From Puccinia triticina (lineage: Eukaryota; Basidiomycota; Pucciniomycetes; Pucciniales; Pucciniaceae), in assembly GCF_026914185.1 (NCBI RefSeq), contig NC_070569.1, positions 2,976,001 through 3,040,000 on the forward strand: 64,000 nucleotides of DNA, given 5' to 3'. The notes under the pieces are model-generated. The model did no database searches. It had not been told where the DNA came from and saw only the letters and a program-made list of their open reading frames with translations. Made by a program: the position numbers and the translations under genes. Below are positions 9,861-21,699 of this stretch, one piece after another. Numbering within the stretch: position 1 is the first letter of the stretch; each line of letters opens with the position of its first letter.

Positions 9861-10729
9861 AATAATGGGTTGCTGCTGCACAGTCAAAGATTGACAGTAG
9901 CATCAACCTGCGTCAACTTTAACAGCAAGGTTTGGCTGGGTGAGAAAAATCCCTGGATGGAAGATCCGTGACCCCTTCGCCATCCTTTTTTGGAATTGCT
10001 GTAACACAAGTCCCCCACTTCAGAGGGCCCTGGTACAGCCTGGGCTGGCGCGAAGCGCGACCTCTAAAGGAGGGACTTGGGACTAATGTCCACATTTTGG
10101 CCTGAGAGATTCCGACCTTCCAATGAGTTTTGCTGGTGATTTTGTGCCTTTCCCATTTTGACCCTGTTCCCGAAGGGCCCCATGTATGCCCTTTGGACCA
10201 TGAGACGCACCTCACTCTTCCCTATCTTTTGCCACTACACACATGCCGGGAAGTCCATGCATCCTCATTACACAACCCGTCAAACTTATAGATTTTGGGG
10301 TGTCTTCAGGGTATTATGAGCTGTATGATGTGAATGTATTGAACTAGCTGAGAAAAACAGTACAGCATTCAATTCATTCCCCAGGAACCAAGCTCTGTTT
10401 TAGATGCCTTGGCCAGTCAAGCTTGTGCCACCAATCCTCATTTTGAGGATAAGGACCGGGAGCTAGGATTGCAGGCTCTTATTGCCCTTCATGGCTTGAC
10501 TGGAGGTGGGCTACTCTTTTTAGTCATAAGCCTCTCCTACGGAGAGTCCCTTTGGGATGCAAGGGTGCCCCCCTCCGTTTGAGAGCCTTAGTTAGGCTAG
10601 GTCTACACAGCGGTTGCATAGCGCAGTCAAAAGAGCCGCAAGATTGGCCGTCAAATTGACAGTCCCCCCTCGGCCATTGTTGACCGGCAAAAAACAGCCC
10701 CCGCGTCAGCTGTCAAATTGATGGCCAAA
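9861..10729. other. No supported gene
   Basis: Unique-looking sequence with only short ORFs. Near 10,660-10,735 the phrase GTCAAATTGA or close variants recurs, just outside the TIR element that follows. Confidence 0.35.
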
Positions 10730-10737
10730 TTGTCAGC

Positions 10738-11434
10738 AACGCTGGGCCGCTACGCTACACTACGCTACAGGGACACTTAGCGTTAGCGTAGCGGCGCTAA
10801 CAGGAGGCCAGTTTTCCTGTAGTGTTAGCGGGATTTTACGCCGCTAACACCAAGCTTTAGCGTAGCTTTTTTTTCTGCGCTAACACTTTTTTTAGCGTTA
10901 GCACAAAAACAAATACGCTACACTAACGGTTAGCGTAACGGGATAGGCGCTAACGGATTTTTGCTCCCCCGGTAGCGTAGTGCAATGAATTCCTGCTACG
11001 CTAGGGCGGCAAAAAACTGGGCAGAAATGACATGCTAGTTTTTTTCCTGTATTTGCGTGACTGCAGGAAAAAAAAGGAGTGTTGCTTCTGCCCAGTTTCA
11101 TCTCTGTAGTTGCGTGGGGACAAAATTGGGCTGTTTCTGCCCAGTTTTTTTCCTCAGGCGGCGCTAGCGTACACAAAATCTATGTTAAAAGTTAGTGTAG
11201 CTTTCTTCTAAGCTAACACCGCTACACTAACGCTATCCAGACAAAATTGTAGCGTTAGCGGCTGTAAAAAAACAACTGCTAACACTATGCTAGCGCTACA
11301 CAAGCGCTTTCTTCTATCTTGTTAGTGTTAGCGGGAAAATCCGGCTGCTAACACTAGCACCACCATAGCGTAGCTTAAAAAAGCTAACACTACGCTACGC
11401 TAGTGCTAATGTTAGCGTAGCTGGCCCACCGTTC
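10738..11434. mobile_element. Non-autonomous TIR element, word GCTAACAC/AGCGTAGC (697 bp)
   Basis: Perfect 8-bp direct repeats TTGTCAGC flank the element (10730-10737 and 11435-11442). Ends are inverted: AACGCTGGGCCGCTACGCTA on the left and GAACGGTGGGCCAGCTACGC read inward from the right. The interior is filled with GCTAACAC, GTTAGCG, TAGCGTAGC and GCTACGCTA in both orientations. An 8-bp duplication suggests the hAT superfamily, but no transposase is encoded. A short related copy lies at about 43,699-43,803. Confidence 0.8.
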
Positions 11435-11586
11435 TTGTCAGCCTGCCCACCAGAGAGCAGCTGGGCAAACTGTAAACCCCCATCCCTTGTGGGGTTTCAC
11501 AAGTCCTGTAACCTGCTTATATCATCCTTGACTTGCCATGAGTACTTAGACTCGTCTCCTCCCCCTCCTTCCCAGTCTGGCAAAGA

Positions 11587-11690
11587 GCTCTCTCTCTCTC
11601 TGGTCTAGGTCAGCCAGTCACCCTTTCCTTTTGCCTTTCCTCCTTCCTAGTTGTACTTACAGAGAGAGCTCTCCCTCTCTCTGGTCTAGA
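11587..11690 (+). repeat. Duplicated CT/GA motif, two copies
   Basis: AGAGCTCTC followed by TCTCTCTGGTCTAG occurs at about 11,587-11,610 and again at 11,665-11,689, separated by a short unique spacer. The centre GAGCTC is palindromic. No function is evident. Confidence 0.5.
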
Positions 11691-13120
11691 CACTTGCAAC
11701 AAAGCCCCCCAACGTTGGAAGTAGAGCATTTCATGGCCCTTGTGCCACTTCCCGTGCCCCTTGGACAACGCTCAGTGAAGGACTCAACCAAGTCCTTACA
11801 CAAACAGCTGGCAAAACTTCTGGCCCGCCAACCCAAGCGGCAACTCAACTTCAACCTGGACCCCAGTAACAAATGCGGGCGGCGTGTTTGGCCACCATTT
11901 CACAACAACAAACCGCCAATGCCTGCCAATCACTTCACCAGCAACTCAGAGCCAGCTGATTATTGATTCTTGGGACACCACACTGTTCAGTCAACTTGCC
12001 AGGCACTTGGAACAAGATTTTGTGGCCACAGGGGCACTTTTTTTTCCAACAGCGGCCCCACAGAACGGCGGTTGTGGGCTGGTCATCAAGCTTGCCCATC
12101 AAAAAGCTTGAGTATTGGGACTCAAACAGCAATCACAACCCTTGGCCAAGTAGTAGGCCCAGTGGCACCACTAACCACTACACCAAATTGCATTGTACCA
12201 GGCCTTGCTGATTGTTGTATATGGACAGCAAAGCATGTGCCTTGCAGTATTCTTGTTGAGTTTGGTGGCTTTTTTTCTTGACATGTTCTTTTGCTTTAAT
12301 TTATTTTTTTTGTAAAATTTGAACTGTGTAGCCTCTTTCTTACAGCAAAAGAGGCACAGCCGGGTGACTTGATAAAAAAAAAAAAGAAGCCCGACCAATT
12401 GTTTAGCTAACCCAGACAGCAAGCCAATCATGACTGAGGCTTGAAGCAGGTCCAACCAGATGGCGGTGTTGGCTTGCTCAATTAGACAAGCCTTTGTCCG
12501 CTGCTGAGTCCTGTTGGACTTGGATTTGACAGACAATCAAGCCAATGGAGTCAATTGGGCATGAGCAACCCACTGACACCGTTGGCCTGCTTGCCAGGGC
12601 TGGATGGGGTCCACTGGACAATCCATGACCCCTGATTGACCCTGCTGTCATGCCGACACACTGTGTTGGCGGTGGTAGCTTGACATGCGGGCCGGATGGG
12701 TCAGACCAACATAGTTCTGACCCATTGCCAGCATCAAACCGTCTCTGTTGTGAAAAGCAAGGCGGAGAGGTCATGTCAACCCTGTTCCTGACCCCCCCCG
12801 CCAGTCAGTCTCTCACCAACGCCTCCAACCCAGTTCCACCCGCTGGTAGAAACCGCTTTGGCTGTTGTAGCTCACCTGCTGACGCGCCGCTGCTACCAGT
12901 CCACGTGTGTAGTCCGCCGCAGTCCAGCCCTGTCTTTCCGCTCCGGTCCAAATACCCAATCTGAAATCCGTGCATTTCAGTCCGTGCGTGACTTTCCGTA
13001 AGCTTTATTAGCGTGCTTTTCTGACATCATCCTCAGTGCTTATGTCATTGGAATACACTCTGCCTGAGCCGCTCTGTGCATTCCCGCCTGCGCTATCCCC
13101 AAGTGGACATTCTACCACGC
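11691..13120. other. No supported gene
   Basis: The longest + frame (11631-11966, 111 codons) has no recognised motif and overlaps other frames equally well. The middle is T-rich (12,280-12,400). Nothing else could be supported before the TATA-like box at 13,123. Confidence 0.35.
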
Positions 13121-13122
13121 AT

Positions 13123-13132
13123 GCCTATATAA
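13123..13132 (+). promoter_or_regulatory. TATA-like box upstream of the Cys-rich relic
   Basis: CTATATAATT sits about 120 bp upstream of the ATG at 13,246, followed by a C/T-rich leader, as expected for a + strand fungal promoter. The gene it would drive is broken. Confidence 0.35.
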
Positions 13133-13245
13133 TTCACCACATCCGACCCAGTTTTGAAGTCCTGCCCCCAGGATCTTCCCACACATTCATCCGCTCCCAC
13201 ACTTGAAACCTCTCCCGTGCCCATCACCCATCACTTCCCGTCACA

Positions 13246-14547
13246 ATGGTAGCTTGTGATTGCTGCACTAGACTCAGCCTACCCTGCGTCTACTCCCGCG
13301 CTGGTTGCACTTGCAACAACTGCTGAGATTCAAAACGCCGCTGCTCCGCTTTCACACCCAAATCCAACAGCTCTTGCAAAATTTCCCGCCGCCTTCTGGA
13401 TCTCGAAGTTCTTGTGCGGAACGTTCCCCGTCCGTCATCTTGTTCAGTTCCCACACCAAGTTGCTCTCCGCACAGGTTGAAGACCTCATGACGCCTCTGC
13501 CTGTCCAAAACAAGTTCCCAAACGCCAAAGACTAAGTCCGCAAGGCCAGGGAATGGGCCTCCAAACACGGCGTCAACCAGCCCCTCTTTGACAAACGTCT
13601 CAAACGGCCCCAGGCGCCCTTGTTGTCTTCCGCTGCTGGAACGTCTACCACCCACTCGAAGCAACCCTTGGAGGACCCTCCGTAACAATCTCCAAAGTGT
13701 CCGTGTCCTTCTGCTCCACACACTCTAGGCCTTGCCAATTGTCTTTCCGCTTGTCCGCGCGACCCAACACCAATCATACTATCCCCCAGGCTCCAGGTAC
13801 GTAACTTTTCCGCTCTACTGATTGTCTCTTTGCTAACCTTGACCACTTTTTCTGCTTCAGCCACCCCAACAAAGGGCACAGAGATGGCACCAAACAACCC
13901 GTCCCATACCCCGTCCGGTTCGCCCCAAACCACGCCGCAAGTCCAAGCCGCCCGCGCCTCCTTGATCCATATGTTGGAGTCCACAAATCCGCCTTATCTG
14001 CCGGCCAATACCCGTCAAGAGGCACCTTGACTCCTTGCTCCTCCACGCGCTACCGCCCAAGCCGTAACGTTGGCTCCCAACTCTCCGCCTCTGCCCCCTC
14101 GAGCCGTGTCCGTGCCTACCCACCTACCGCCTCAAACCAAACATAGTGCGGCAATGGATCGCCGGGTTGCGGAAATTTCATGCAACCTGCACAACACCTT
14201 CCCTGACAATCCCCTTTGGGAGGAAGCCGCATTTCCCGCCACCGCCGTGCTTGAATATGTAGGCCCCTTCCGCGACATGTATCACGACTTGCTTCACCTT
14301 GCCGCGGTAACACCTGCACAATGCCCATTGTAGGTACATGACTTTCCTCGTCGGAATCCACCAACTTGCCAAGAGACTTGAGCTAGCCATCATTGTTCCC
14401 ACCAACAAACGCACTCAACAGGCTCAACGCAATCTAGATGAAGATCTGCGGAAAGAGCCATACCCAGTACAGCCGTCCAAGCTGCAGCACCGCACCACCC
14501 CTCCTGCGGAGCGCACCCGTTGCGCCTCTCACTCCACCCTTCCCTAG
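13246..14547 (+). pseudogene. Broken gene with Cys-rich (Zn-cluster-like) N-terminus
   Basis: From ATG 13246 the frame encodes a short Cys-rich start (CDCC, then Cys residues spaced as C-x5-C and C-x-C-x2-C), then a TGA. It continues in frame as a basic KRRCS segment and then shifts frame. Further + strand open pieces follow with the same Pro/Ser/Thr-rich or helical character (13305-13535, 13830-14030, 14070-14333, 14338-14547), each in a different frame or separated by a stop. Some breaks may be introns. The Cys spacing recalls a fungal Zn(2)-Cys(6)-like or similar DNA-binding start, but the second half of the cluster is not clean. Dispersed Cys-rich genes are known in rust genomes; this copy looks decayed. 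Confidence 0.45.
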
Positions 14548-14549
14548 CT

Positions 14550-15067
14550 TTCCTTTTCTTGTTTTTCTTCTTATTCTGTCATCTCCTCTTGTATATAGTC
14601 TTATCCTGCTGAAAACACTTGTAATCCATACACATTCTGAGCCCCGCGCACAAATAACGGCTGCCTTGAGAGAGAGACTGAGAAACCAAAACAAAGTGAG
14701 CAAAAGGTCCACCATCCACCGTAATCAAAACAAAAAAAAATCTTATAAGTGCCTGGAACGCCCGAGAAAGAGAACCACTTTAGGGCCTATACCATGGGCC
14801 TCAATTTTGAAAAATTTCAACTTTTTTTGCCCTGTACACAAAAATTGAAAACTAGCGGAGGGTTCAAATGTTGAAATTCTTCACATTTGGGCTCCAGCAT
14901 ACATTTTGGACAGGCGCAGTTTTTGTCCCAAGAAATTCTGAGGCAAATAAATTTGGAAAAATGAAATTTTCATGCCCTATGGTACAGGCCCTTAGTCCCT
15001 GAACTTCCTTTTCTATGTTATCCTTCTTTTTTTTATTCCACCACCCTTTTACCGTAACACAATCCAG
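14550..15067. other. No supported gene
   Basis: Pyrimidine-rich, then A-rich sequence, possibly the 3' flank of the relic above (TTGTATATAG near 14,590). No ORF or RNA gene was recognised. Confidence 0.35.
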
Positions 15068-15075
15068 AAAAGAAA

Positions 15076-17176
15076 GGGTCAGCCTAAATGCACTCCAAAA
15101 AAATCCCAAAAGCACTCCAAAAGTGAGTGTATGGAGTGTTCACTCCAATGATTGTTGGAGTACAGACTAGAGTACCCCAAGTCAATTGGAGTGCACAACC
15201 AGGGACTCAAGACTCTTTGGAGTGCGCCACAAAGAACTCCAATGGCCAGGAAATGTAATGAGTGCCCATGATTCTCACTCCATCAGATTGGAGTGCATTC
15301 CCCCAGCACTCCATTTGTGATATTTCTCCTCCTCCAAAGGGGAGTGCAGTACTGTGCACTCCAGCCAGAGCTGGAGTGCCTACAACTTCAACCCCATACA
15401 TACCTGATGTCCGGCATCTGCAAGCAGGGTATGTATACTACAGGGTGTCTGGCCATCCTGTACAAACACACCTCTTGATGGCCGGCGCAGACCGGTCATC
15501 AGTCACACCTCCCAATGACCGGCACAGACCGGTCATCAAGGGTAATAACACCTCCTCTCAATGACCGGTCATCACCGGTCATTGAGGGGAGTAACATCTC
15601 CTCTCAATGACCGGTACACACTGGTCATTGAGGGGAGTAACATCTCCTCTTGATGACCGGTCAGACCGGTCATCAAGGGGAATAACGACTTCTCTCGATG
15701 ACCGGTATACACCGGCCATTGAGGGGACTCATACCTCCTCTCAATGACCGGTACACACCGGTCATTGAGGGGAATAACACCTCCTCTGGATGACCAGTGT
15801 ATACCGGTCAACAAGAGGAGGTATGAGTCCCCTCGATGGCCGGTGTATACCGGTCATTGAGAGAAGTCGTTATTCCCCTTGGTGACCGGTCTGACCGGTC
15901 ATCCAGAGAAGTTGTTATTCCCCTCGATGACCGGTCTGACTGGTCATCAAGAGGAGGTGCTACTCCCCTTGGTGACCGGCACAGACCGGTCATCAAGAGG
16001 AGATGTTACTCCCCTCAATGACCGGTGATGGCCGGCCATTGCGAGGAGGTGTTATTACCCTCAATGACCGGTCCGTGCCGGTCATCGGAAGGTGTGACTG
16101 ATGACCGGTCCGTTGTGGAACTCCTACCGTGCCAGGCGGTAGGCAGAGCGTTGAGGGGAAAGGTGCTGTTGAGGCTGCCCTTGTGGTGGTCCGGATGAAG
16201 AGCGATGAGGATCAGAAAAGGTGATAGCGTTGGGGGGAAGGATTTTGTTGAGACAACGGGGATGGAATACCGTCGGCAGTGGTTAGTTTGTTGGAGATCA
16301 GATGATAATGATAAGGGGATCAGGGATAAAGGATCAGGAATAGTGCTGGGGATACTGCCAGCGGATCAGAAAAGAGTGATGGAATTTCTCTTGGATCAGA
16401 GCAAGTCCCATGCCGTCCCATCCTCCAAGTTCGAACTCAAACTTGGACTCTGGGGAGTGACATGTCACAGGACATGTCATCACATCCCTAACTACAAAAC
16501 AACACCACAAGGAGAGAAAAGAAAACACAACACAACAACAACCAACAGAAGAGAAGAAATAAAACAAACATGATGAAAGAAACCCACATGACTCATGTGT
16601 TAGGACCAAGAAACATGAAAAAGAGCATAAAGAGAAAGAAGGGGGAAGGGATCTTGAAGGATATTGAGAATGAGGGGCTTGATGAGAATCTTGAGGCTGA
16701 AGAGTCTTGCTGTTGAGATGTCTGATCTTGATGATCTTGAGGCCCTGTACCCATCTGGCCACCACACCGTGCCGGTCATCAAGAGGTGTGAGTCCCCTCG
16801 ATGACCGGTCTGACTGATCATTGAGAGGTGTGATTGCTGTGGGCACTCCAAAAAAAAGGAGAGTTGGAGTGCACCCCAATGCACTCCATTTGGTATTTGG
16901 CAGCTGGAGTGCAAAGCCAAAATCCTTCACTGAAAAGGTGGAGTGCTTGGGCTTGCACTCCATTTTTCTTGGAGTGCATCTAGCTGCACTCCCCTATTTT
17001 GGTCAATTTTGGAGTACCCAGTTGTGTACTCCAAAAAACATGGAGTGCCCATCTGGGGACTCCATGTTTTGGGAGTACAAAATCAAGGCACTCCAACTTT
17101 TTTGGAGTGCTGGCCCCCCAAAGCCAAAAATGTGGAGTGCACAAAGTAAAAGTTTGGAGTGCATTTAGGCTGACCC
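15076..17176. mobile_element. Non-autonomous TIR element, word TGCACTCC/GGAGTGCA (2,101 bp)
   Basis: A perfect 8-bp duplication AAAAGAAA flanks it (15068-15075 and 17177-17184). The terminal inverted repeats match over 24 bp; each starts GGGTCAGCCTAAATGCACTC. For about 300 bp inside each end, GGAGTGCA, TGCACTCC and shorter forms recur every 15-30 bp in both orientations. The centre (about 15,470-16,830) holds a different palindromic array (word ACCGGTCAT) and about 650 bp of non-repetitive filler, perhaps a nested element. No transposase ORF is seen. The 8-bp duplication suggests hAT-type mobilisation in trans. Confidence 0.85.
15475..16110. repeat. Palindromic array, units of about 45 bp, core ACCGGTCAT
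   Basis: About 14 consecutive units of 43-46 bp. Each is itself a hairpin: a GATGACCGG arm, a few bases, CCGGTCATC, then a GAGGGGA..TCCTCT linker. Further units occur at 16,770-16,835 beyond the filler. The same design with 41-43-bp units is found at 21,880-22,210, outside this element. Confidence 0.85.
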
Positions 17177-17413
17177 AAAAGAAACCAATCCGCAATCCAA
17201 GAGAAAAATCCAGAGAGAAACCGCAAGGTACCTGGTCCGCCCCAGAAGAATTTTCTGCACAAAAATCCCCGCACCACGCACCTAGAAATACAGATAGACA
17301 ACAAGCCAGTGAAACGTATAAAAAACAGAAACCAAACTCTATAGGGTAACAAACATTCTGGGGTGGCTATGTAACCTGGCTGTAGACCAGATAGCGCACC
17401 CCCTCACCAATAA

Positions 17414-17833
17414 TCACTTGTGGCCTTTGCCTGCCACGGCTTTTTCCGCCCCAGCCCTTTTACCGCTGTCCTTAGCGGTCTGAAATCTCTGACTCCGCCG
17501 CAAAGTTGGAGGTGGCTGATCTGCACCATCTCCATCTGACACAACCTCTGAGCACAAATATCCATTGCTTGACACAGCACTCGTGTCTTCCGCGCCATCT
17601 GAGCTAGCCAAAGACAAAGCATCACCCAGAACCTGAACCTCTTCCTCAGAGTCATCGGATTCCGCAGTCTGGTCAAAATCCGTAGAGCCCCTTGCATAAA
17701 ACCGCTTGATGTGCGTAGCCGCCGCCTGCCGTTTCAAAGGCGTCCCATCCAGCTCCTCCAGCTTGTAACTACCTCCCGGAAATTGCAACACAATGCAATA
17801 AGGGCCATTTCAACGGTTAGCAAACAGGTTACC
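17414..17833 (-). pseudogene. Gypsy integrase C-terminal region (GPY-like) and acidic tail
   Basis: Continues the integrase frame after two TGA codons. It has NGPYCIV, then FPGGSYKLEELDGTPLKR, the small beta-barrel region that follows the catalytic core in many gypsy integrases, then an Asp/Glu/Ser-rich tail and a basic end. Both stops are consistent with G-to-A change of TGG. Confidence 0.7.
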
Positions 17834-18877
17834 TCACTGTGACTCAAGGCTACAATTATAGAGCAGAAACAATTCCCCCTTGCAGAGTGAATCCCGCAGC
17901 CTGTGGGAGTAGCAGCGATCCCAGTAACAAACTGCCTTAGCGCGACTCTCCTTGAGGCGCGCCGCCACTTTTGCAATAACCAAATCCCGCCGCAACAGCT
18001 GCTCCGCCCATGCCAGAAGCAAGTTGTCCGCCGATTTAACTTTCCACCAGTCTACCTCCAAGTACGTGAACATCTCTATGTCCACCGGCAAGACCGGCCG
18101 ACACCCAAACAGCAACTCGTACGGCAAATACCCCGTCGTCCGTTTGGTGGAAATCCGGTCCGCAAACAACATGGCAGGCAAATACTGCTGCCACTTCTTC
18201 CCGTCTTTGCCGCACAGCTTCACCAGAGCGCTCTTGATTGGCTGATGGCCACACTCAATCATTCCCGCAGCCTTTGGATAGTACTCCGTCACCTCGCCAA
18301 ACTTAGCGCCACACGACTCCACTAATCTCTGCAAGCCGCCACAGAACTCCGCACTGCCATCCACAGTGATCAGCCACACACATCCAAACCGCGCAAACCA
18401 GTCTCCTTCCAAAAACTGCTTGACTTTTGCCGCCGTAAGGTTTACCAGCGGCCGCGCCTCCACCCAACCGGAAAGATCGTCCCGCGCCACAATCAGGTAC
18501 TTGAATTTCCCTACCTTAATGTGCACCGCGTCCATGGTTATCCTACTGAAGAGCGTGTCTGTTTCCGTAGGTTTTCCAATCTCTTTATACAAACGCAGGC
18601 TACACCTCTGGCATTGCTTGCAACTCCAAACCCATTGTCGCACGCTCCTTGTGACACCCGGCCACCAAAACCGCGTCTGGACGCGCCATTTGGTTTCCGC
18701 TTTGCCTCTGTGACCCAACTCCTTGTGTAAACTCTGCAGGACAGCCTCCTGATCAACGCGCTGCGTGACCACCACTAGGTGCACCGGTGTTCTCCAACGC
18801 CACAGCTGGCCCTCATGCACAAAGAAATTCGCCGCTTTCCGCTTAAGCCAGCGCTGCACCGTAGACCCAATGCCCAC
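17834..18877 (-). pseudogene. Ty3/gypsy integrase, 347-codon frame
   Basis: A long open frame with the HHCC finger (LHKELGHRG, then CKQC about 30 residues on) and a DDE core: Asp in TMDAVHIKV, Asp in ITVDGSAEF, and Glu in GMIECGHQPIKSAL. All three catalytic positions are kept. The frame ends at a TGA which, by position, replaces a Trp codon. The next 60 codons, after one more such stop, continue into the GPY-like C-terminal segment at 17414-17800. Confidence 0.85.
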
Positions 18878-18908
18878 AGGGTAGCAAAGGACTTGTCAGA
18901 AACGCCAC

Positions 18909-19491
18909 CTAGTACTTGTACCCAGCCGTCTGCCTCACTGGCAAACCCCTGCCCTCCTTTGCAGTCGTGTCGCCTGCCATTTGTACATCAAGAATACGCC
19001 GCTCCACGTCCAGCTGCTCCGCCAACGCGAACCGATCCTTGTTGTCGCCCAGCGGAATGCAGGAAAGCACGTCCAGTAACGTGAACACTTTTCCTGGCAC
19101 GTGAACCACTTCAAAAGAAAACAACTGCAAAAACACCACCCAACGCGTCATAGGGGCATTAGGCAACAATGGACAGTTGATCATCCGCACCAACGCCTGC
19201 GCATTGACCAGTAATTTGAAATAGATGGCTCACAGTATATGCTGCAATCTCCGCACTATTTCTGCCACTCCACACAGCTCAAGCCAGCTCAAGCTTTGGT
19301 TGAGAATACCGCAATTCCACGTCTGTAAACATCACCAACTCATACAGCACAGGTTGATCCTTCCCGTCCTCTTCCTGGGTGAGTACTCCGCCCGCGCCAA
19401 ACTCACTCGAGTCCACCACCAAAAGAATTCTGCCACTATTGTAGTTGAGTTCCTTTAACAAGATCTTCCTGCCCACTATGTTCTTCAGCAT
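18909..19491 (-). pseudogene. Ty3/gypsy RNase H and linker, frame-broken
   Basis: Two open pieces (19491-19279 and 19193-18909). The first has the RNase H strand LLVVDSSEFGAGGVLTQE and ends ELRYSQPKLELA just before a stop. The second has the MINCPLLPNAPMTRWV and VVHVPGKV segments found between RNase H and integrase in gypsy pol. About 85 bp between them are out of frame. Confidence 0.75.
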
Positions 19492-20698
19492 TGCAAATAC
19501 CTTGTTGCATTCTTGGGTCCAGTTCCATTCTCCATTTTGCGTTCTTCCGCGTCAACCTCTGCATTGGGCTTGCAATTTCTGCAAACCTTTCAATGAAAAT
19601 ACGCACAAAACTACATAACCCAAGGAACTGCAAGATGTGCGACACTGTCCGCGGTTTTGGCCAATCCAGGATCTTGTTCCGCTTTGGCTCCGCAACCCGC
19701 CGCCCGTCTTGAGACACCTCGTGCCCGAGAACCTCCAGCGGCGGAACGCAAACCGCAAATTTCTTGCCTGAAACCATAAGCCCCGCTCCCTCAATCCAAA
19801 ACAGAACCCGCTCCAGGGCCACCACATACTCCCAGATAAACCGGTGGATGTTAGGATTTTCCGCCAACGCCGCTCTGCCATAGTCACTCCTTGGTCCCTT
19901 CACGGCCGCATTGTCAATAAATATCTGAGTCACATGGGGTAACTCATCCTGCAGGATCCAGGACATCTGCACCTGGTACACCACCACCAAGTTTGTAGAC
20001 CCCTGCGGAAGCCAAGTAAGCTGGAAGCGCGCCAACTGCATCTCAAACGCCGTCAGCGGCCTTGACTCCATGTGCAATTCCTGCTGGTCGTATCCGCCCA
20101 TGACGTCCACCAGGCCATAGCAGCCCCCCGCCACCATAGTGTCAATAAACTCCTCTATGCGCGGCGGTAGCCCAGCGTCCCATATAGTGAACAAGTTAAG
20201 CCGTTGTAGTTGTAAGTTGTGCACAATCCACAAACTCTTCTTGTCCTTCTTAATTACCGCAAAGATTGGGCTAGAGTAGCTAGAGCATGATTGCTCATAC
20301 AACCCTGTCCGCAAACGTTCCCGCACCAGCTCTGTCATCTCTCCATGAATTGCCGCCGGTATAGGGATGGGCCATATCTGCCATGGCTTGTGCGGAACAG
20401 TGGGTATCCAATAAGGATCCCCAATACTCCGTTTGAGTAAGCCGTGATCCTCTGGCCCAAACAAAAACACTTTCTCCCGCAGCATAATGGCCTCCGCCAA
20501 CAGGTGGAACTTCTCCTTGTGGAGCCATTCCAGTGGCCCAAAATTGAGACTAGCCATAAGCTCAACCGTAATCCTCTCTGTTGGCACAAACCTTGGTGGA
20601 ACCCAATGTGAAGGTGTCTTAAACGGATCCTGGCTCCACTCAATCTCCCTCAACGGTGGGTTGAGCTCCTGCGGCATCACCACATTTTGCGGCCGCAC
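19436..20698 (-). pseudogene. Ty3/gypsy reverse transcriptase, 420-codon frame
   Basis: Contains the RT palm and fingers in order: SSPIFAVIKKDKKS, then YGLVDVMGGYDQ carrying the first catalytic Asp, then LPQGSTN in place of the usual LPMGWTN, and FIDN where the active box should be FIDD. The substitution of the second Asp predicts an inactive enzyme. The C-terminal part has the LGHEVS and FLGLCSFVRIF segments that follow RT in gypsy pol, and the frame then runs out of register with RNase H. No gag or protease lies upstream. Confidence 0.8.
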
Positions 20699-20737
20699 CT
20701 TCTTCCACTACAAAGATGGATGAATTTGAAATGTCTT

Positions 20738-20802
20738 ATATTGATAAATATAGCGTATATTGATCAATTTATATTGATCAATATAGCGTATATTGATCAA
20801 TT
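20738..20802. repeat. ATATTGATCAAT palindrome cluster
   Basis: TATTGATCAAT-type palindromes and TATAGCGTATATTGATC occur three to four times in 65 bp, just upstream of the truncated gypsy RT and before element C. Confidence 0.55.
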
Positions 20803-20956
20803 TTTTTTATTCCTCTTGATACCTTTGTCTGTGTTCCATGTCTCCTTCATACTTATCTAGAATCTCTCTCCTTCCCCCTGTGTTAGCTACAAGCCACAGG
20901 AATCTTTCTTTTTTTTGCCTGATAAAATTCATAAATTTCTACATACACCATTCAAT

Positions 20957-21446
20957 CAACGTTGTAAACGCTGCGCTGCGCTAAAAAAAGCGGTCATTTG
21001 GCGCAGCGCAGCGGTCACATGGCTACGTCCCAGAGGCAAGTAGCGGAAGCTGTTGAAAAAACCGCTGCGCTACTCGCTACGCGCAGCGGTTGACCGCTAC
21101 CCACCCAGGGCAATTAGCAATAGCGCAGCGGAAGTGGAAATCCGCTGCGCTATCCGCTAATTTAGCGGATAGCGGAATTTAACTGCATGTTAAACCTCTT
21201 TTAACATGATTTAGACCATTTTCTTTCTTCTTTTTCAAACCGCTGCGCTACTGCTGAAGCGCAGCGGTTCAGCGCTATGTGACCGCTTTTTTTAGCGCGC
21301 TAAAATTATCTTTTTTTTCCCAGGAAAACAAAAAGCGGTTAGCGCAGCAATCTGGCCGCTGCGCGCAGCGTTTAGCGCAGCGGCACAAAAAACCGCTGCG
21401 CTAACCGCTTTGCTGCGCTAAAAGCAGCGCAGCTGTTACAACGTTG
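20957..21446. mobile_element. Non-autonomous TIR element, word GCTGCGCTA/AGCGCAGCGG (490 bp)
   Basis: Flanked by the 7-bp direct repeat ATTCAAT (20950-20956 and 21447-21453). Inverted ends begin CAACGTTGTAA on both sides, followed by GCTGCGC-type words. The interior is almost wholly built of GCTGCGCTA, AGCGCAGCGG and AGCGGT in both orientations. No ORF is present. The outer CAACG resembles the ends of the elements at 10,738 and 45,279. Confidence 0.8.
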
Positions 21447-21699
21447 ATTCAATTCTTCCTGAAAAAAAAGTAGTAATCCAGGGTGGCTGAGGGGTCTCAA
21501 AACTTTTTCTTTTTTTTTACTTCAACAATTGATGTTATCAGAAGTCTCCAAATCTACTTTTTTTCAAAAAAGGAAAAACATTGCTCTCATGATACCATCC
21601 TGCACACATTGTTAATTTGGTTGGTTGAACTTCCTGAAGATATTGCATATCATACTTGAAGTGCTACATGCATAGAAGGCCTTTTTGAAATGGATTTAC

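Larger units (their letters stand above)
17404..20698 (-). mobile_element. Decayed Ty3/gypsy retrotransposon, pol region
   Basis: In minus-strand order the segment carries RT, RNase H, integrase and the integrase C-terminal (GPY-like) region. The RT-RNase H-integrase order is typical of Ty3/gypsy rather than copia. Neither gag and protease upstream of 20,698 nor clear LTRs could be identified, and element C lies just beyond. Several in-frame stops are TGG-to-TGA type. The sub-features give details. Confidence 0.85.

Noticed and set aside
15475..16110. CRISPR-like array of regular repeats
   Set aside because: Each unit is a whole palindrome with degenerate linkers, no unique spacers and no cas genes; the genome is eukaryotic.
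16334..16963. 209-codon minus ORF inside the 2.1-kb TIR element as a transposase
   Set aside because: Composition is low-complexity (Ser/Cys/Phe runs), it overlaps the GGAGTGC word zone, and no DDE or hAT motif is visible.
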